Both the position numbers and the translations under genes were made by a program. Under the pieces are notes generated by a model. The model saw nothing but the letters and a program-made list of their open reading frames with translations, ran no database searches and was not told the DNA's origin. A stretch of DNA of 64,000 nucleotides from JAJTHC01 sp044348005. Its GTDB lineage: Bacteria > Cyanobacteriota > Vampirovibrionia > Vampirovibrionales > JAJTHC01. Each line of letters opens with the position of its first letter. Within the stretch, counting starts at the first letter, position 1. The stretch spans positions 1 through 64,000 of the forward strand of contig JBIKTR010000009.1 of NCBI GenBank assembly GCA_044348005.1, in the 5' to 3' direction. Below, in pieces: positions 1 to 9,058 of the stretch.

Positions 1-90
1 CATTTGAAAGAATGTGAATGGCGATTTAATTTGAGATCTCAAAATATCTATGCTATTCTGTTAAAGGAATTGAGGAAAAATCCTCTCTAA
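1..90 (+). mobile_element. 3' end of an IS1595-family transposase (partial)
   Basis: The window opens inside a reading frame of 29 codons ending in TAA at 88-90. The peptide contains HLKECEWRFN and ends in KELRKNPL. This resembles the extreme C-terminus of IS1595/ISXO2-type DDE transposases, which usually end in a L-K-E-x-E-x-R-F-N-x-R block and a short basic tail. Just after the stop, 84-104 holds TCTCTAAAGTTTACCAG followed by ACCC, which looks like the right terminal inverted repeat. The catalytic part lies outside the window, so intactness cannot be judged. The assignment rests on a short peptide. Confidence 0.55.
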
Positions 91-402
91 AGTTTACCAG
101 ACCCTAAACAAATGCACCCTTAGGTGGATTTATCTTTCCCTTGAAGTGAAACAGCGTCTGCATTCATGCCGTAAAAATGCTGAAAACCCCCAGTTTTACT
201 ATCTTTGAACACCTTGAAACAGACTTGTTTTTATGAAGAAACATACTATCCAAAAAGCATTCACAGCACACTTTCTTTGATTTACATTAGAACTTAAGCG
301 AAGAGCCTATGATTATAAAGGCCTTCTTCAAACATTGCATAATGTTAATAGGTTTAAGTTTCGTATGAGTGAACGAAGCGTTTGTTAGGGTATGAATTTT
401 TT

Positions 403-519
403 ATGTTGTTTAGTTCTCCGTCGTCTTCTCTAATTCAAGATGTTAAAGGCACCTTTGTAACCGTGCTGGGTTTAAGTCTACCCGCTTTTTTGATTTTTTT
501 GGCGTTGTCTTGGGTGTAA
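403..519 (+). CDS. possible small membrane protein, 38 aa
   Basis: A 38-codon frame starts at ATG 403 and stops at 517-519. It begins MLFSSPSSSLIQDVKG. Residues 17-38 are almost entirely hydrophobic (FVTVLGLSLPAFLIFLALSWV), enough for one transmembrane helix. An AGGG stretch lies about 12 bases upstream, a weak ribosome site. It sits alone between the transposase tail and recJ. I recognise no family. Chance small frames with a helix occur in AT-rich DNA, so this is only a candidate. The rest of 91-627 shows no gene. Confidence 0.3.
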   Translation: MLFSSPSSSLIQDVKGTFVTVLGLSLPAFLIFLALSWV

Positions 520-627
520 AATAGCCGTCACCTCCCCTCTAAAAAGCGTTTCTTAAAAACTAAAGCCAAGCCCGCGTTTTTGGGTTAAACTATTGAATAT
601 GCAACACACGAGACAGAAAGCGTTTCA

Positions 628-3192
628 ATGGCTCCAGCACTGCTGACTGAAAAACCCAGTATTTGGCAATATCGGGGCGGTTCGCCTGATGTTGACCTGC
701 CCGCTTTTTTGCTGGATGTTGCCCAGCAACAACAAGTGCTCGCACGCCTTTTATACAACCGAAACCTTCATAGTCTTGAAGAAGTTTTGGCGTTTCTTAA
801 ACCCGCGGATCCTCAAGATCTGCGTCCTGTGGAAGAACTCCCCGATGCTGAACTGGCGTTGCTTCGCATAGAACAGGCGTTGGATTCAGGCGAACATATT
901 CTAATCTACGGCGATTTTGATGTCGACGGCATTACAGGTACCTCGATTTTCTATGAAACCTTGCATCATCGACTAAAGGCCAATGTCAGTTTCTACATCC
1001 CCGATCGCGCCAATGAAGGCCACGGCCTTCATGCGTCGGCCTTATTGAGACTCACCTCCACCCGCCAAGTCAAGCTGGTCATCACAACCGATACAGGCAT
1101 TTCTAATTTCAACGAAATTTCCTTGCTCAATGGCTTAAAGGTAGACACCATCGTCACCGATCACCATGAACTGCCTGAACACCTGCCTTTGGCGGTGGCC
1201 AATGTCAACCCCCAACGCTTTGCGGATGCTGAAACCCATCGCTTGGGGCATTTGTCTGGAGCGGGGGTCGCCTATAAATTATGTGATGCCCTACTCAAAC
1301 GACGCTTGCCCGTTCAAGACGCTCAAGACGCGAGCGACGCGTTGCTCGATTTGTGCGCCATTGGCCTTGTGGCGGACATGGTGCCCCTTGTGGGGGAAAA
1401 TCGCCTGTTGGTGCAATTGGGTTTACAGCAGTTAAACAAGCGACGCCGTTTGGGCCTTGACGCCTTACTGAAAAATGCGGGCGTGGGTGAAAACGCCGTT
1501 TTAAATGCCGAAAGCATCGGCTTTACGATTGGGCCGCGTTTGAATGCGTTGGGGCGCTTACAAAATGCCACCGAAGGCGTGGAGTTTCTGACGACCACGG
1601 AACCTGTTCGCGCGGCTGAACTGGCGTTGTTGTTAGAAGGCTTGAATCGTCAGCGCCAAGAATTGTGCGACAAAACCTACATTGAAGCGGAACAGCACTT
1701 GCATGCTTCAGGCGGGATTGAAGGACGTAAGGCGATTATTTTGGCCTCGCCCGATTGGAACCCAGGGGTCATTGGGATTGTGGCCAGTCGCTTGATTGAA
1801 AAATATAAGTTACCCACCTTTATGATGGTGGTAGAAGAAGCCCAAAACAAGGTGCGTTGTTCGGCCCGCAGTATTTCAGGCTTCCATTTGACGGAACACT
1901 TAGAAAAATTAAGTGCTTATTTCTTGCACATGGGGGGGCATGCCGGTGCCGCAGGCTTTGCCTTACCCCTTGAAAAGCTTAAAAACTTTAAAGAAGCGTT
2001 GTGGGCGCTTGCCAATGAAACGTTAGACGATGACATGACCCGCCCAGTCATTGAAGTGGATGCCAAAGTCGGGTTTGACGCCTTGCATGTGGGCTTTGTG
2101 GATGCCCTTGAATCCCTCGCCCCTTACGGAATGCGGAACCCGAGCCCTATTTTTGTGCTGGAAAATGTGAAAGTGGCCTCTCAACGCAGTTTAGGCTCTA
2201 CGGCGAATCACTTAAAGGTGATGTTTGAACCCGCCGAACGTCAAGGATTCGTCAAAGGGCAACTTCAAAGTGTCGAAGCCCTGTTGTGGAAGTGTGGCGT
2301 TAATTTTAAGCTCGATGCAAGCAAGCGTTACCATGTGGCCTGTACCATTGAAAAAAACACCTACGGCATGGGCACGCCTGTTCGCCTTACCATTAAGGAT
2401 TTAAAAATCGCTGGTGAGGTGGAAGGGGGCCTGCGTCCTGCGGTGGTTCATGAAACCCAAGAACGCGCGGGTTTGCCTGCTTCTGTGCCGTTGACTCCGC
2501 CCGTGATGCTTCCCCCCCCTTTAGCGCCTTCCTTGAAGCGGGTGTCGCCTAGTCTGCCTATTGGGCAAGACGCCCAGTGGCTGGATCATCGCAAGCGCCC
2601 TAACCCCGCAGAGTTTATTGCTGAATTATTGATGACTGAAAAAAGTCACACCCTGATTTACAATGAAGGCAAAGCTCCCCCCATCCCTTTTGTGGAAGCG
2701 TCTCACTATATCAATCGACAAACGATCAAGCCTTGTCAAACCCTTATTTTGTGGGATTTACCCCCCTCTCAAGCCTTATTAGACGCCTTAATCCACGCCA
2801 GTCAAGCCAAGCAAATCCACTTGTTTGGGGCCAAATATCAAGACGTAGACTTGGCCATGCCCTTACCCACTTTCTTAAAAGCCATGAACCAAGGGTTGCA
2901 ACTGCTGTTGAATAAGGCGTCTCAATTAGAAGGGATGCCTTTAGAAACGCTGGCCAGTCGCTTTGCCACCACCGAAGAGATTTTGCTGGTGTCTTTGCTG
3001 GTGTTGAATCTTCAAACCCAGTGCTTTGAAACGTCGGACGTTCAGGGGAACATTCATGTTAAATGCGTGAAGCAGGGGGCGGAGGTTGACTGGATGCAAG
3101 TCAATGCCCATGAACCATCGGTTTTGCTTTTAGAACGATTACGTCAGGGTTCGGTGCAGTTTCGTCAATCGCTGTTGACGACGGTTGTGTAA
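628..3192 (+). CDS. recJ: single-stranded-DNA-specific exonuclease RecJ
   Basis: RecJ is a 5'-3' single-strand exonuclease of recombinational and mismatch repair. The DHH phosphoesterase motifs are present in order: GDFDVDG near residues 95-101 (Asp ligands), TTDTG near 149-153, DHH at 178-180, and DMVPLVGENR. The DHHA1 motif GGHAGAAG lies near 436-443, and an OB-type nucleic-acid-binding region follows. At 854 residues it is much longer than E. coli RecJ (577). Roughly 230 C-terminal residues after about 610 form an extra region, beginning with a Pro-rich linker. Long C-terminal extensions also occur in some other phyla; what this one does is unknown. A run of eight C bases near 2510 lies inside the coding sequence. 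Confidence 0.95.
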   Translation: MAPALLTEKPSIWQYRGGSPDVDLPAFLLDVAQQQQVLARLLYNRNLHSLEEVLAFLKPADPQDLRPVEELPDAELALLRIEQALDSGEHILIYGDFDVDGITGTSIFYETLHHRLKANVSFYIPDRANEGHGLHASALLRLTSTRQVKLVITTDTGISNFNEISLLNGLKVDTIVTDHHELPEHLPLAVANVNPQRFADAETHRLGHLSGAGVAYKLCDALLKRRLPVQDAQDASDALLDLCAIGLVADMVPLVGENRLLVQLGLQQLNKRRRLGLDALLKNAGVGENAVLNAESIGFTIGPRLNALGRLQNATEGVEFLTTTEPVRAAELALLLEGLNRQRQELCDKTYIEAEQHLHASGGIEGRKAIILASPDWNPGVIGIVASRLIEKYKLPTFMMVVEEAQNKVRCSARSISGFHLTEHLEKLSAYFLHMGGHAGAAGFALPLEKLKNFKEALWALANETLDDDMTRPVIEVDAKVGFDALHVGFVDALESLAPYGMRNPSPIFVLENVKVASQRSLGSTANHLKVMFEPAERQGFVKGQLQSVEALLWKCGVNFKLDASKRYHVACTIEKNTYGMGTPVRLTIKDLKIAGEVEGGLRPAVVHETQERAGLPASVPLTPPVMLPPPLAPSLKRVSPSLPIGQDAQWLDHRKRPNPAEFIAELLMTEKSHTLIYNEGKAPPIPFVEASHYINRQTIKPCQTLILWDLPPSQALLDALIHASQAKQIHLFGAKYQDVDLAMPLPTFLKAMNQGLQLLLNKASQLEGMPLETLASRFATTEEILLVSLLVLNLQTQCFETSDVQGNIHVKCVKQGAEVDWMQVNAHEPSVLLLERLRQGSVQFRQSLLTTVV

Positions 3193-3211
3193 GGATTTCT
3201 GTAGCGTGTTT

Positions 3212-3361
3212 TATAGTATTTTAAATACTTTCCGCTACAGTGTCTATACTTTGTCGCTACGATTATTGTGTTCAGTCCTATAGGTCTATCTACACTCTTT
3301 CACAAAATAATCTAGGCTCCTTGACTAGCCTACTGTACAGAAAACGCTTTAAAATACTATA
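3212..3361. repeat. family 1 MITE-like repeat, copy 1
   Basis: This 150-bp non-coding element starts TATAGTATTTTAAA and ends TTTAAAATACTATA, so its ends are inverted repeats with TATA at the tips. It sits 19 bp after the recJ stop, in the convergent gap with the bioF-like gene. Three other copies are at 28278-28428, 43462-43611 and 48683-48832 (inverted). The interior is conserved, for example GTCTATACTTTGTCGCTACG and AGGTCTATCTACA. No transposase is encoded. Confidence 0.8.
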
Positions 3362-3372
3362 CCTAGCGGATA

Positions 3373-4632
3373 CTATAACACCGCGTCATTCAGCGCCTGT
3401 AAGCACCCTAAAATGTTGGATGCCTCATGCCCCGCGGAAAGAGACAACCGCAAACGTGCCTGCCCCTGTGGCACTGTTGGCGGACGAATCGCCTTAAGCA
3501 AGTACCCCGCTTCCCACAAGCGCTGTTCAAGTTGCATAGCCACCGCATTTTCCCCCACCGTAAAAGGAATAATGTGACTTGAAGACCGAGGCACTTGTAA
3601 GGCTTCTAAAGCAGGAAAGGCCTTTAAAACGCTTTGCGCATACGCGATGTTGCGATGTAAGGCTTCTGTAGGGGTGGCGTTGGTTTGGACGAGTTGCACA
3701 CTCGCCATATTGCCCGCCAACACCGCAGGCGGCAGAGACGTGGTGTAAATCAAGCCCCGTGCGTGGTTGATGAGCATTTGCCGAAGCACCTTGGAACACC
3801 CCACATAAGCCCCAAAGCCCCCTAGCGCTTTAGAAAAAGTGCCCATGTGAACATCCACCGAAAAGGCCCCGCCCGCTTCTTCAACCAGCCCACTGCGCCG
3901 ATGCTTACCGTACACACCAGCGGCATGGGCTTCATCCACATAGGTAAAGGCCCCGTATTGATTCGCCAACCCACACCAGGTGGGAAGGTCTAAGGCATCG
4001 CCATCCATCGAAAAGAGGGTGTCGCTAATTAACCAAATGGGGGAATGGGCATCCCGCGAACGAATTTTTTTTAGACGGGTTTCTAAATCGTCATAATCTA
4101 GGTGGCGGTAACGTTGCCACGTGGCCCCTTCTGTGGTGGCCAAACGACAACCATCCACCAAGCTGGCGTGATTGAGCTTGTCACTCAACACATACCCCTG
4201 CCGACACAAGGCATGAATCACGCTTAAATTGGCTTGAAAGCCACTGCTAAACACCACACTCGTTTGCGTCTGCTTCCACTGCGCCACGGCGGATTCAAGG
4301 GCGTCATGCAAGGGGTGTTGCCCCCCCACCAAGCGAGAGGAATTGATCCCCGTGCCATAGGCTTCAATGGCGTCGTGGCTGGCTTGCTTTAATTGAATAT
4401 GCTGGCTTAAACCCAAGTAATCATTGCTTGAAAAATGATGCAAACGCTTACCACACGCACTGGTAAAGACCAACGGCGTTTCGGTGGGGGTAAGGGTATG
4501 AAGCCCACGCCACGCGTCCTGCGCTTTGGCTGCTTCTAAGGTGGGGGTGAAGAAGGCGTCTAAAGTAGAGGGCTTAGCCTTCGGCAAGGCGTTGGGCGTC
4601 GATGCGGGCGTCGTTTGATTTGGGGTACTCAT
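3373..4632 (-). CDS. bioF: 8-amino-7-oxononanoate synthase / KBL-type PLP enzyme
   Basis: This is an alpha-oxoamine synthase (PLP fold type I). It most likely condenses pimeloyl thioester with alanine in biotin synthesis, though 2-amino-3-ketobutyrate CoA ligase has the same fold. Visible motifs are SNDYLGL, the SDKLNHASLVDG block, VDEAHAAGVYG, and MGTFSKALGG with the PLP lysine. I chose ATG 4632, which gives 419 aa. The longer frame from 4638 opens with TTG then GTG. Even so the N-terminus has about 30 extra residues and overlaps the end of lepB by 59 bp. No other biotin gene is nearby, so the exact substrate is inferred. Confidence 0.8.
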   Translation of the reverse strand: MSTPNQTTPASTPNALPKAKPSTLDAFFTPTLEAAKAQDAWRGLHTLTPTETPLVFTSACGKRLHHFSSNDYLGLSQHIQLKQASHDAIEAYGTGINSSRLVGGQHPLHDALESAVAQWKQTQTSVVFSSGFQANLSVIHALCRQGYVLSDKLNHASLVDGCRLATTEGATWQRYRHLDYDDLETRLKKIRSRDAHSPIWLISDTLFSMDGDALDLPTWCGLANQYGAFTYVDEAHAAGVYGKHRRSGLVEEAGGAFSVDVHMGTFSKALGGFGAYVGCSKVLRQMLINHARGLIYTTSLPPAVLAGNMASVQLVQTNATPTEALHRNIAYAQSVLKAFPALEALQVPRSSSHIIPFTVGENAVAMQLEQRLWEAGYLLKAIRPPTVPQGQARLRLSLSAGHEASNILGCLQALNDAVL

Positions 4633-5878
4633 CACCAAGAGGTTCCATACGGTTTAAGGGCCAAAAACGGAAGCTGGCTCGGCCAATAATGCGATTGATG
4701 GCCAAAGGTCCCCAAAAACGGCTGTCATGGCTATTGTTACGGTTGTCCCCCATCATAAAGACATACCCTTCTGGAATGAGGACGGGCTTGTCGCAAATCG
4801 CTGTTCGAACAAACGGGGGATTTAAGGTGCAAGACCCCCACGCGGGTTCTTGAACGTAGGGTTCCTTCAACAATACGCCATTGACAAAAACGCCGATATT
4901 TGGAAGCACTTGAACGGTATCTCCCGGCAATGCGATGAGTCGTTTGATAAAGGCCATGTCCACTTCATCAGCAGAAGGCAGGGCATCATAGACATCCAAA
5001 CGGTTTAAGCTTTCATTCACAGGCGCCAAAAACCCGCTCAAGCCCGTGATTCGTAAGTACTGCGAAAACGGGTCGTCTTTCAGCGTTGAAGTGGGCGGGA
5101 CAAACACCAAAACATCTCCACGGTGCAGCGGTAAATGCAACCAAGTGCTGGGCTTTTCCACAAAAACACGATCACTAATTTGAATCGTTGGCTCCATACT
5201 CCCTGAAGGAATCAAGCGCGGTTCGGCCAAGCCTTGACGCATGCCAATTAAAAGCAGGTTAAAGATCAAGAAAAACTGAACGACTTCTTTGCTCCAATAA
5301 AGCAGAAGTCGTTTGGGCTTTTGGGCTTGAATAAGCGCCAAAGACGCCTGTAAAGACGCTGGGGAAAACGCCGTTTCAGAAACCCCCAACATAACGCCCC
5401 ATTCGGGGTAAAGCTCATTCAACGCCTGCAACCAGTGAATCCAATCAATGCGTTTGGCCGAAGCGTTGTCTGCATAGTGGCGGGCGCGGGCATAGAGCGG
5501 TGAATGTTTCAGAAACTCGCTTAATTGTTGACGTTCTTGGGGGACATCCAAAAAAAATGTATTGAAAAACAGGCGTTTGCCCACTTGTGCCAGACGCGTA
5601 AAAAACCGTTTGGGCCAAGGCGAACGTTGGGGCAAGGCTTTTTTCTTACGCAATTCAATTAAGGCCAAGCCTTTTTTAGCGGGAGCTTTGACACCGAGTT
5701 GAGTCCACCACGCGTTGGCTTGCGAAAAGCGATCCGCAGTGCGAAGGGCGGCCATGATCCATAGGTCGTCTTGCATGGGGGTGTTTAGGCCAAGGCTTAA
5801 ACGCAAGGCGTGTTGCATGGCGTAGGTTAGGTCGTCCTGCAAGTGGGGGGAAGGGGTAAGCGTGTGTGAGTTTTTCAT
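4574..5878 (-). CDS. lepB: signal peptidase I with a long N-terminal extension
   Basis: Type I signal peptidase cleaves signal peptides from exported proteins at the outer face of the inner membrane. A single membrane helix lies at about 198-214. The catalytic serine is Ser227 in PSGSMEPT, the general-base lysine is Lys312 in AFIKRLIALPGDT, and the GDNRNNSHDSRFWGP box starts at about 377. At 434 aa it is unusual: about 190 residues precede the membrane helix. That extension is rich in Trp, Arg and Lys, has no evident signal or second helix, and would face the cytoplasm. Its function is not recognised. The 3' end overlaps the bioF-like gene, suggesting co-transcription. Confidence 0.93.
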   Translation of the reverse strand: MKNSHTLTPSPHLQDDLTYAMQHALRLSLGLNTPMQDDLWIMAALRTADRFSQANAWWTQLGVKAPAKKGLALIELRKKKALPQRSPWPKRFFTRLAQVGKRLFFNTFFLDVPQERQQLSEFLKHSPLYARARHYADNASAKRIDWIHWLQALNELYPEWGVMLGVSETAFSPASLQASLALIQAQKPKRLLLYWSKEVVQFFLIFNLLLIGMRQGLAEPRLIPSGSMEPTIQISDRVFVEKPSTWLHLPLHRGDVLVFVPPTSTLKDDPFSQYLRITGLSGFLAPVNESLNRLDVYDALPSADEVDMAFIKRLIALPGDTVQVLPNIGVFVNGVLLKEPYVQEPAWGSCTLNPPFVRTAICDKPVLIPEGYVFMMGDNRNNSHDSRFWGPLAINRIIGRASFRFWPLNRMEPLGDEYPKSNDARIDAQRLAEG

Positions 5879-6026
5879 GACTTCATTATACTGAAAACAC
5901 GAAAAAAGGCGAGGACTTTTACCACGAACCCGTGCGTTTGAAGGGCGTTTCGTTTACGTAAGAAGATTAAGGACAGGCTCGGGTGACCCGCCCTTGGGGA
6001 GGGCGTCGTCTTACGCCATTTACGAG

Positions 6027-6662
6027 TTAGTGTAAAACCGCTTTTTCGGCTTGCTTAGTCACGTATCGCTTATGGCACCACGCCAAAACAGCGATGCTTA
6101 GCGGAATACTTACCACTAACAAGGCGTGATTGAGATCTAGCCTAAATTGGGCATTGTCTAGGCTCCACACATAAGGGATGGCTTGATAGGCTTTTTCATA
6201 ATCGACAGAGGCATTCGCACGTAGTTCAGGGTAAGTCGTCAAAAGGGGTACTTGAATACCTAAAAACCAACGTAATAAAAGATATTGAGAGACTTTTTTC
6301 CAAAAGTCTTTGAGCGTGGCTTCATTTTTATATTTAGACCACGCCATTGTGACAAAGGCAATTTGAACCCCCACCATAAGTAATACAAAATGATTCATAA
6401 AGTAGACAAAAAATAAATAAACACCTACCATTACGTAGGTATGGGTTTCTATAATCCTTTTAATCCATGTACCTATGGTACCCAATTTTTCAAAATTATT
6501 AGTTGATAGAGGTTCTTCAAAAAAATACCAGGTCGCTAATAAAACAAGGCTCATTAAACCAAATAAAACAAGGCTCATTAAACCAGTTCGTAATTTTATA
6601 GGTATAGGTAAAGAAAAGACCCCGATACTAAAAAATAGGAAAGCTCCCATATAGAAATACAT
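6027..6662 (-). CDS. multi-pass membrane protein of unknown function
   Basis: This 211-aa protein has about five hydrophobic segments: near the start (MYFYMGAFLFFSIGVF), then around LMSLVLFGLMSLVLLATWYFF, TYVMVGVYLFFVYF, HFVLLMVGVQIAFVTM, and near the C-terminus HALLVVSIPLSIAVLAW. The start at 6662 is chosen because AGGAGAAAAGAAG lies directly upstream of this ATG. An upstream TTG at 6695 would add 11 residues but lacks such a site. The coding sequence is more AT-rich than its neighbours. It starts just downstream of a decayed reading frame (6686-6841), which suggests an acquired or eroding locus. I recognise no family. Confidence 0.6.
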   Translation of the reverse strand: MYFYMGAFLFFSIGVFSLPIPIKLRTGLMSLVLFGLMSLVLLATWYFFEEPLSTNNFEKLGTIGTWIKRIIETHTYVMVGVYLFFVYFMNHFVLLMVGVQIAFVTMAWSKYKNEATLKDFWKKVSQYLLLRWFLGIQVPLLTTYPELRANASVDYEKAYQAIPYVWSLDNAQFRLDLNHALLVVSIPLSIAVLAWCHKRYVTKQAEKAVLH

Positions 6663-6685
6663 CTTCTTTTCTCCTGAAAAACGGC

Positions 6686-6841
6686 TTATTCCCAAGCACC
6701 TTTTGGATACGTGGACTTTCCTTTCAAAATGCTTTCCGCTTTTTTGGGGAAGTCTTTTACACTTATCTTACCATTTTTCAAGTCATCGCACAACTTATAC
6801 GCTTGAACAGAAAGATCAAAATCTTGCTTACTACCTAGAGT
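6686..6841 (-). pseudogene. 3' remnant of an unknown gene
   Basis: Between fur and the membrane protein, a minus-strand frame stays open for about 51 codons, with stops on both sides and no ATG or GTG. It reads LGSKQDFDLSVQAYKLCDD and ends KGKSTYPKGAWE before TAA at 6686-6688. Its composition looks protein-like (KNGKISVKDFPKKAESIL). This suggests the C-terminal end of a gene whose 5' part is lost. The parent family is unknown. Confidence 0.35.
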
Positions 6842-6876
6842 TTAAAGGGTTGAACAGTTCATAAAACACACTATTT

Positions 6877-7401
6877 TCATCGGCAGGCGTGGCAAGTGCC
6901 TCGCAAAACCAGCTCTTCAATAAAGGGCAAATCCCCCTGCTTTTCTTCCCCCAACAAGGTCGACAAATCCACCGCCAATTCATAACATTCCACCCGATGA
7001 CAGAGGCTACACACAAAATGCGGATGATGCGTATGCACCGAATGCGGATGCTCCACCTCGCAATGCACGGCTTCACACGCCTGAGACGGATCTTCCAACA
7101 CATGCGGATTCAAAGTAAACCGCCAGACATTGTCCCCAAAATGGTGACGCACACACACGTTCATTTCCACCAAGTACATCAAATTACGATACAAGGTCGC
7201 TCGATCAAAACCCTTGTCTTCCAAAGTTTGCACGACATCCGCCAAGCTAAGGGGCGTCTTGCTATTTAAAATCGTCGTCAACACCTCGACACGAGACGCC
7301 GTTGTTCTTAAATCCAAGGCGTGCAAAATGCCTTTTGCCGTGAGTGTTGAAGGCAAGGTGGCATCTGTCGTGGGGGAAGCAAAATCAAGCGTCGTCTTCA
7401 C
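6877..7401 (-). CDS. Fur-family metal- or peroxide-responsive regulator
   Basis: The Fur family are dimeric winged-helix repressors that bind DNA when loaded with metal. This 174-aa protein has the family helix-turn-helix region TASRVEVLTTILNSKTPLSLADVVQTLE and then FDRATLYRNLMYLVE. It has a dimerisation domain with a structural zinc site (CSLCHRVEC and the C-terminal CHAC). A His-, Cys- and acid-rich stretch (EAVHCEVEHPHSVHTHHPH) before the first CxxC could bind extra metal. Whether it is Fur, Zur or PerR cannot be told from sequence alone. It starts 3 bp after the pseudouridine synthase stop, so the two are probably co-transcribed. Confidence 0.85.
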   Translation of the reverse strand: MKTTLDFASPTTDATLPSTLTAKGILHALDLRTTASRVEVLTTILNSKTPLSLADVVQTLEDKGFDRATLYRNLMYLVEMNVCVRHHFGDNVWRFTLNPHVLEDPSQACEAVHCEVEHPHSVHTHHPHFVCSLCHRVECYELAVDLSTLLGEEKQGDLPFIEELVLRGTCHACR

Positions 7402-7404
7402 AGA

Positions 7405-8676
7405 TTAGGCTCCCGTCCACACGCTGGGGTCTAAGTCCTTCAAGTAGCTGGTGACTTGCTCTTCAATGGAAGGAGCACCCGACTGCTTCGCCTTTTCAGC
7501 CAGCTTGGCGATGCGTGTGGCGTCTCGCTTGTCTTTTTCAGACTGCTTAAACGCTGCCATCGCGCCATTTTTAAGCGATTGTACATCGTTATAACGCAGT
7601 TCACGATGTTCCCCCGGTTTTAGACCAGACAACTGAAACGCCCCAATCGCAATACGCTTGAGTGCCACAACATCGTAACCGCAGGCGTCAAACATGCGTC
7701 GTACTTGGCGATACATGCCTGAATTCAAACTTACGCCCCAAATCGTGGGTTTGACCATAAAGACTTCCACCGCCTGAGCCAACTGCTTTTCCCCTTCAAG
7801 GGAAAGTCCTTCTAAGAAGCGTTGTGCCAAGCGTTCGGGGTTTTCCACCGCGCGATCGACTTCCACGCGATACACTTTGGTCAAGTGATATTTCGGATGC
7901 GTCAACAAGTTCACCATGTCCCCGTCATTGGTCAGCAATAGTAAGCCTGTGCTGTTACGGTCCAAGCGGCCAATGGGTTTTAGGCCTTTTAAGTCTTCAG
8001 GCAACACGTCGTAAATCGTGCGACGCCCCCGTTCATCAGAACGTGTGGTGATGCAGTCCTTGGGTTTGTTCATCACCACGGTGCGAATGCGTTGCTGGGT
8101 TTTAATCAACTCGCCGTTGACTTCAATGCGAACGCTTTGGGGTTTTTCAATCAACAGGCCGAGTTCGGTGACTTTTTTACCGTTTAGGGTGACTTTGCCT
8201 GCTTCAATCAGCGCGTCGGCTTGGCGACGGGAATAGGTCGAAAAGTTGGCAATCAGCTTGTTGAGCCGTGTGCCTTCTAGGGCGACGATTTGGTCGGGGC
8301 GTTTAGGCGTGCGTGAGGCTTTAGAAGGGGGGCTTGCCTGTTTAGAGGCTGAGCCTCGTTCCGCTTCAAACGTGCTGGATTGAGCCTTTTCAGAGTTAGA
8401 CTTCACGCGTTTAGCGGGCTTCATAAACTGGCTAAATTGATGCGTCTTTTTACCTGTGGCGTCGCTGGATGTTTCGCTTTTGGCGGATTTCGCCGTTTTG
8501 ACAGACGCTTCGGCTTTGCCTGCTTTGGAGGCGGTTTTTTGACGTTGTTCGGCGATGATGGCGTCCCAGTTGGGGGTGTCGCCTTTTTTCGCTTTGGCGC
8601 GCACTTTTTTGGGGGTGGAACGTTCTTGCAGGGGCAGAACGTCGTGGGTGAAGGCGGATCGTTGTTTCGTGGGCAT
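7405..8676 (-). CDS. rluB: rRNA large-subunit pseudouridine synthase (RluB/RsuA family)
   Basis: This enzyme isomerises uridine to pseudouridine in rRNA. The first about 130 residues are low-complexity, rich in Lys, Ala and Ser (basic and probably disordered). An S4 RNA-binding domain follows at about 133-190 (LNKLIANFSTYSRRQADALI). The RsuA/RluB catalytic domain contains GRLDRNSTGLLLLTNDGD, where the Asp is the nucleophile. A charged C-terminal tail of about 60 residues closes the 423-aa protein. The basic N-terminal tail is longer than in E. coli RluB and may aid ribosome binding. It is probably the first gene of a two-gene unit with the Fur regulator. Confidence 0.88.
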   Translation of the reverse strand: MPTKQRSAFTHDVLPLQERSTPKKVRAKAKKGDTPNWDAIIAEQRQKTASKAGKAEASVKTAKSAKSETSSDATGKKTHQFSQFMKPAKRVKSNSEKAQSSTFEAERGSASKQASPPSKASRTPKRPDQIVALEGTRLNKLIANFSTYSRRQADALIEAGKVTLNGKKVTELGLLIEKPQSVRIEVNGELIKTQQRIRTVVMNKPKDCITTRSDERGRRTIYDVLPEDLKGLKPIGRLDRNSTGLLLLTNDGDMVNLLTHPKYHLTKVYRVEVDRAVENPERLAQRFLEGLSLEGEKQLAQAVEVFMVKPTIWGVSLNSGMYRQVRRMFDACGYDVVALKRIAIGAFQLSGLKPGEHRELRYNDVQSLKNGAMAAFKQSEKDKRDATRIAKLAEKAKQSGAPSIEEQVTSYLKDLDPSVWTGA

Positions 8677-8889
8677 GGTTAAAAACCTTCAGGGTTAGGC
8701 TGATTCACATCAGTCTGTAATGAAAGACATTCCCATTGTATAGTAAGCACGCTCGGCTCGCAAGGCTTTGTTTGAGATGAAAAGTGATGAAGCAAAACGT
8801 GGGTTTTACGCACTAGGCGACGGCTTGAAAAGGTGTCATACTGAAACAGAGTGGCTCTTTGAAAACGGTATAGAGGTGTCCAAACCGAC

Positions 8890-9020
8890 GACTTTTGTGG
8901 CCAGAAATCGGACTTTTGTGGCCAGAAATCGGACTTTTGTGGCCAGAAAACAGACTTTCGTGGCCAGAAATCGGACTTTCGTGGCCAGAAAACAGACTTT
9001 CGTGGCCAAAAAACCGACTT
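8890..9020. repeat. 21-bp minisatellite, about six units
   Basis: Six tandem 21-bp units occupy 8890-9015, with a partial seventh. The unit begins GACTTTTGTGGCCAGAAA and ends TCG or ACA. Units alternate between two end variants, and the later ones carry TTTCG in place of TTTTG. Each unit has the palindrome TGGCCA. Because 21 is divisible by three, several frames on both strands stay open as seven-residue repeats. These frames overlap each other and lack ribosome sites, so I treat the DNA as a non-coding tandem repeat between typA and rluB. Confidence 0.85.
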
Positions 9021-9058
9021 TTCGACACACAAAATTAGGGCGTTTCTTTACCTCTTTA

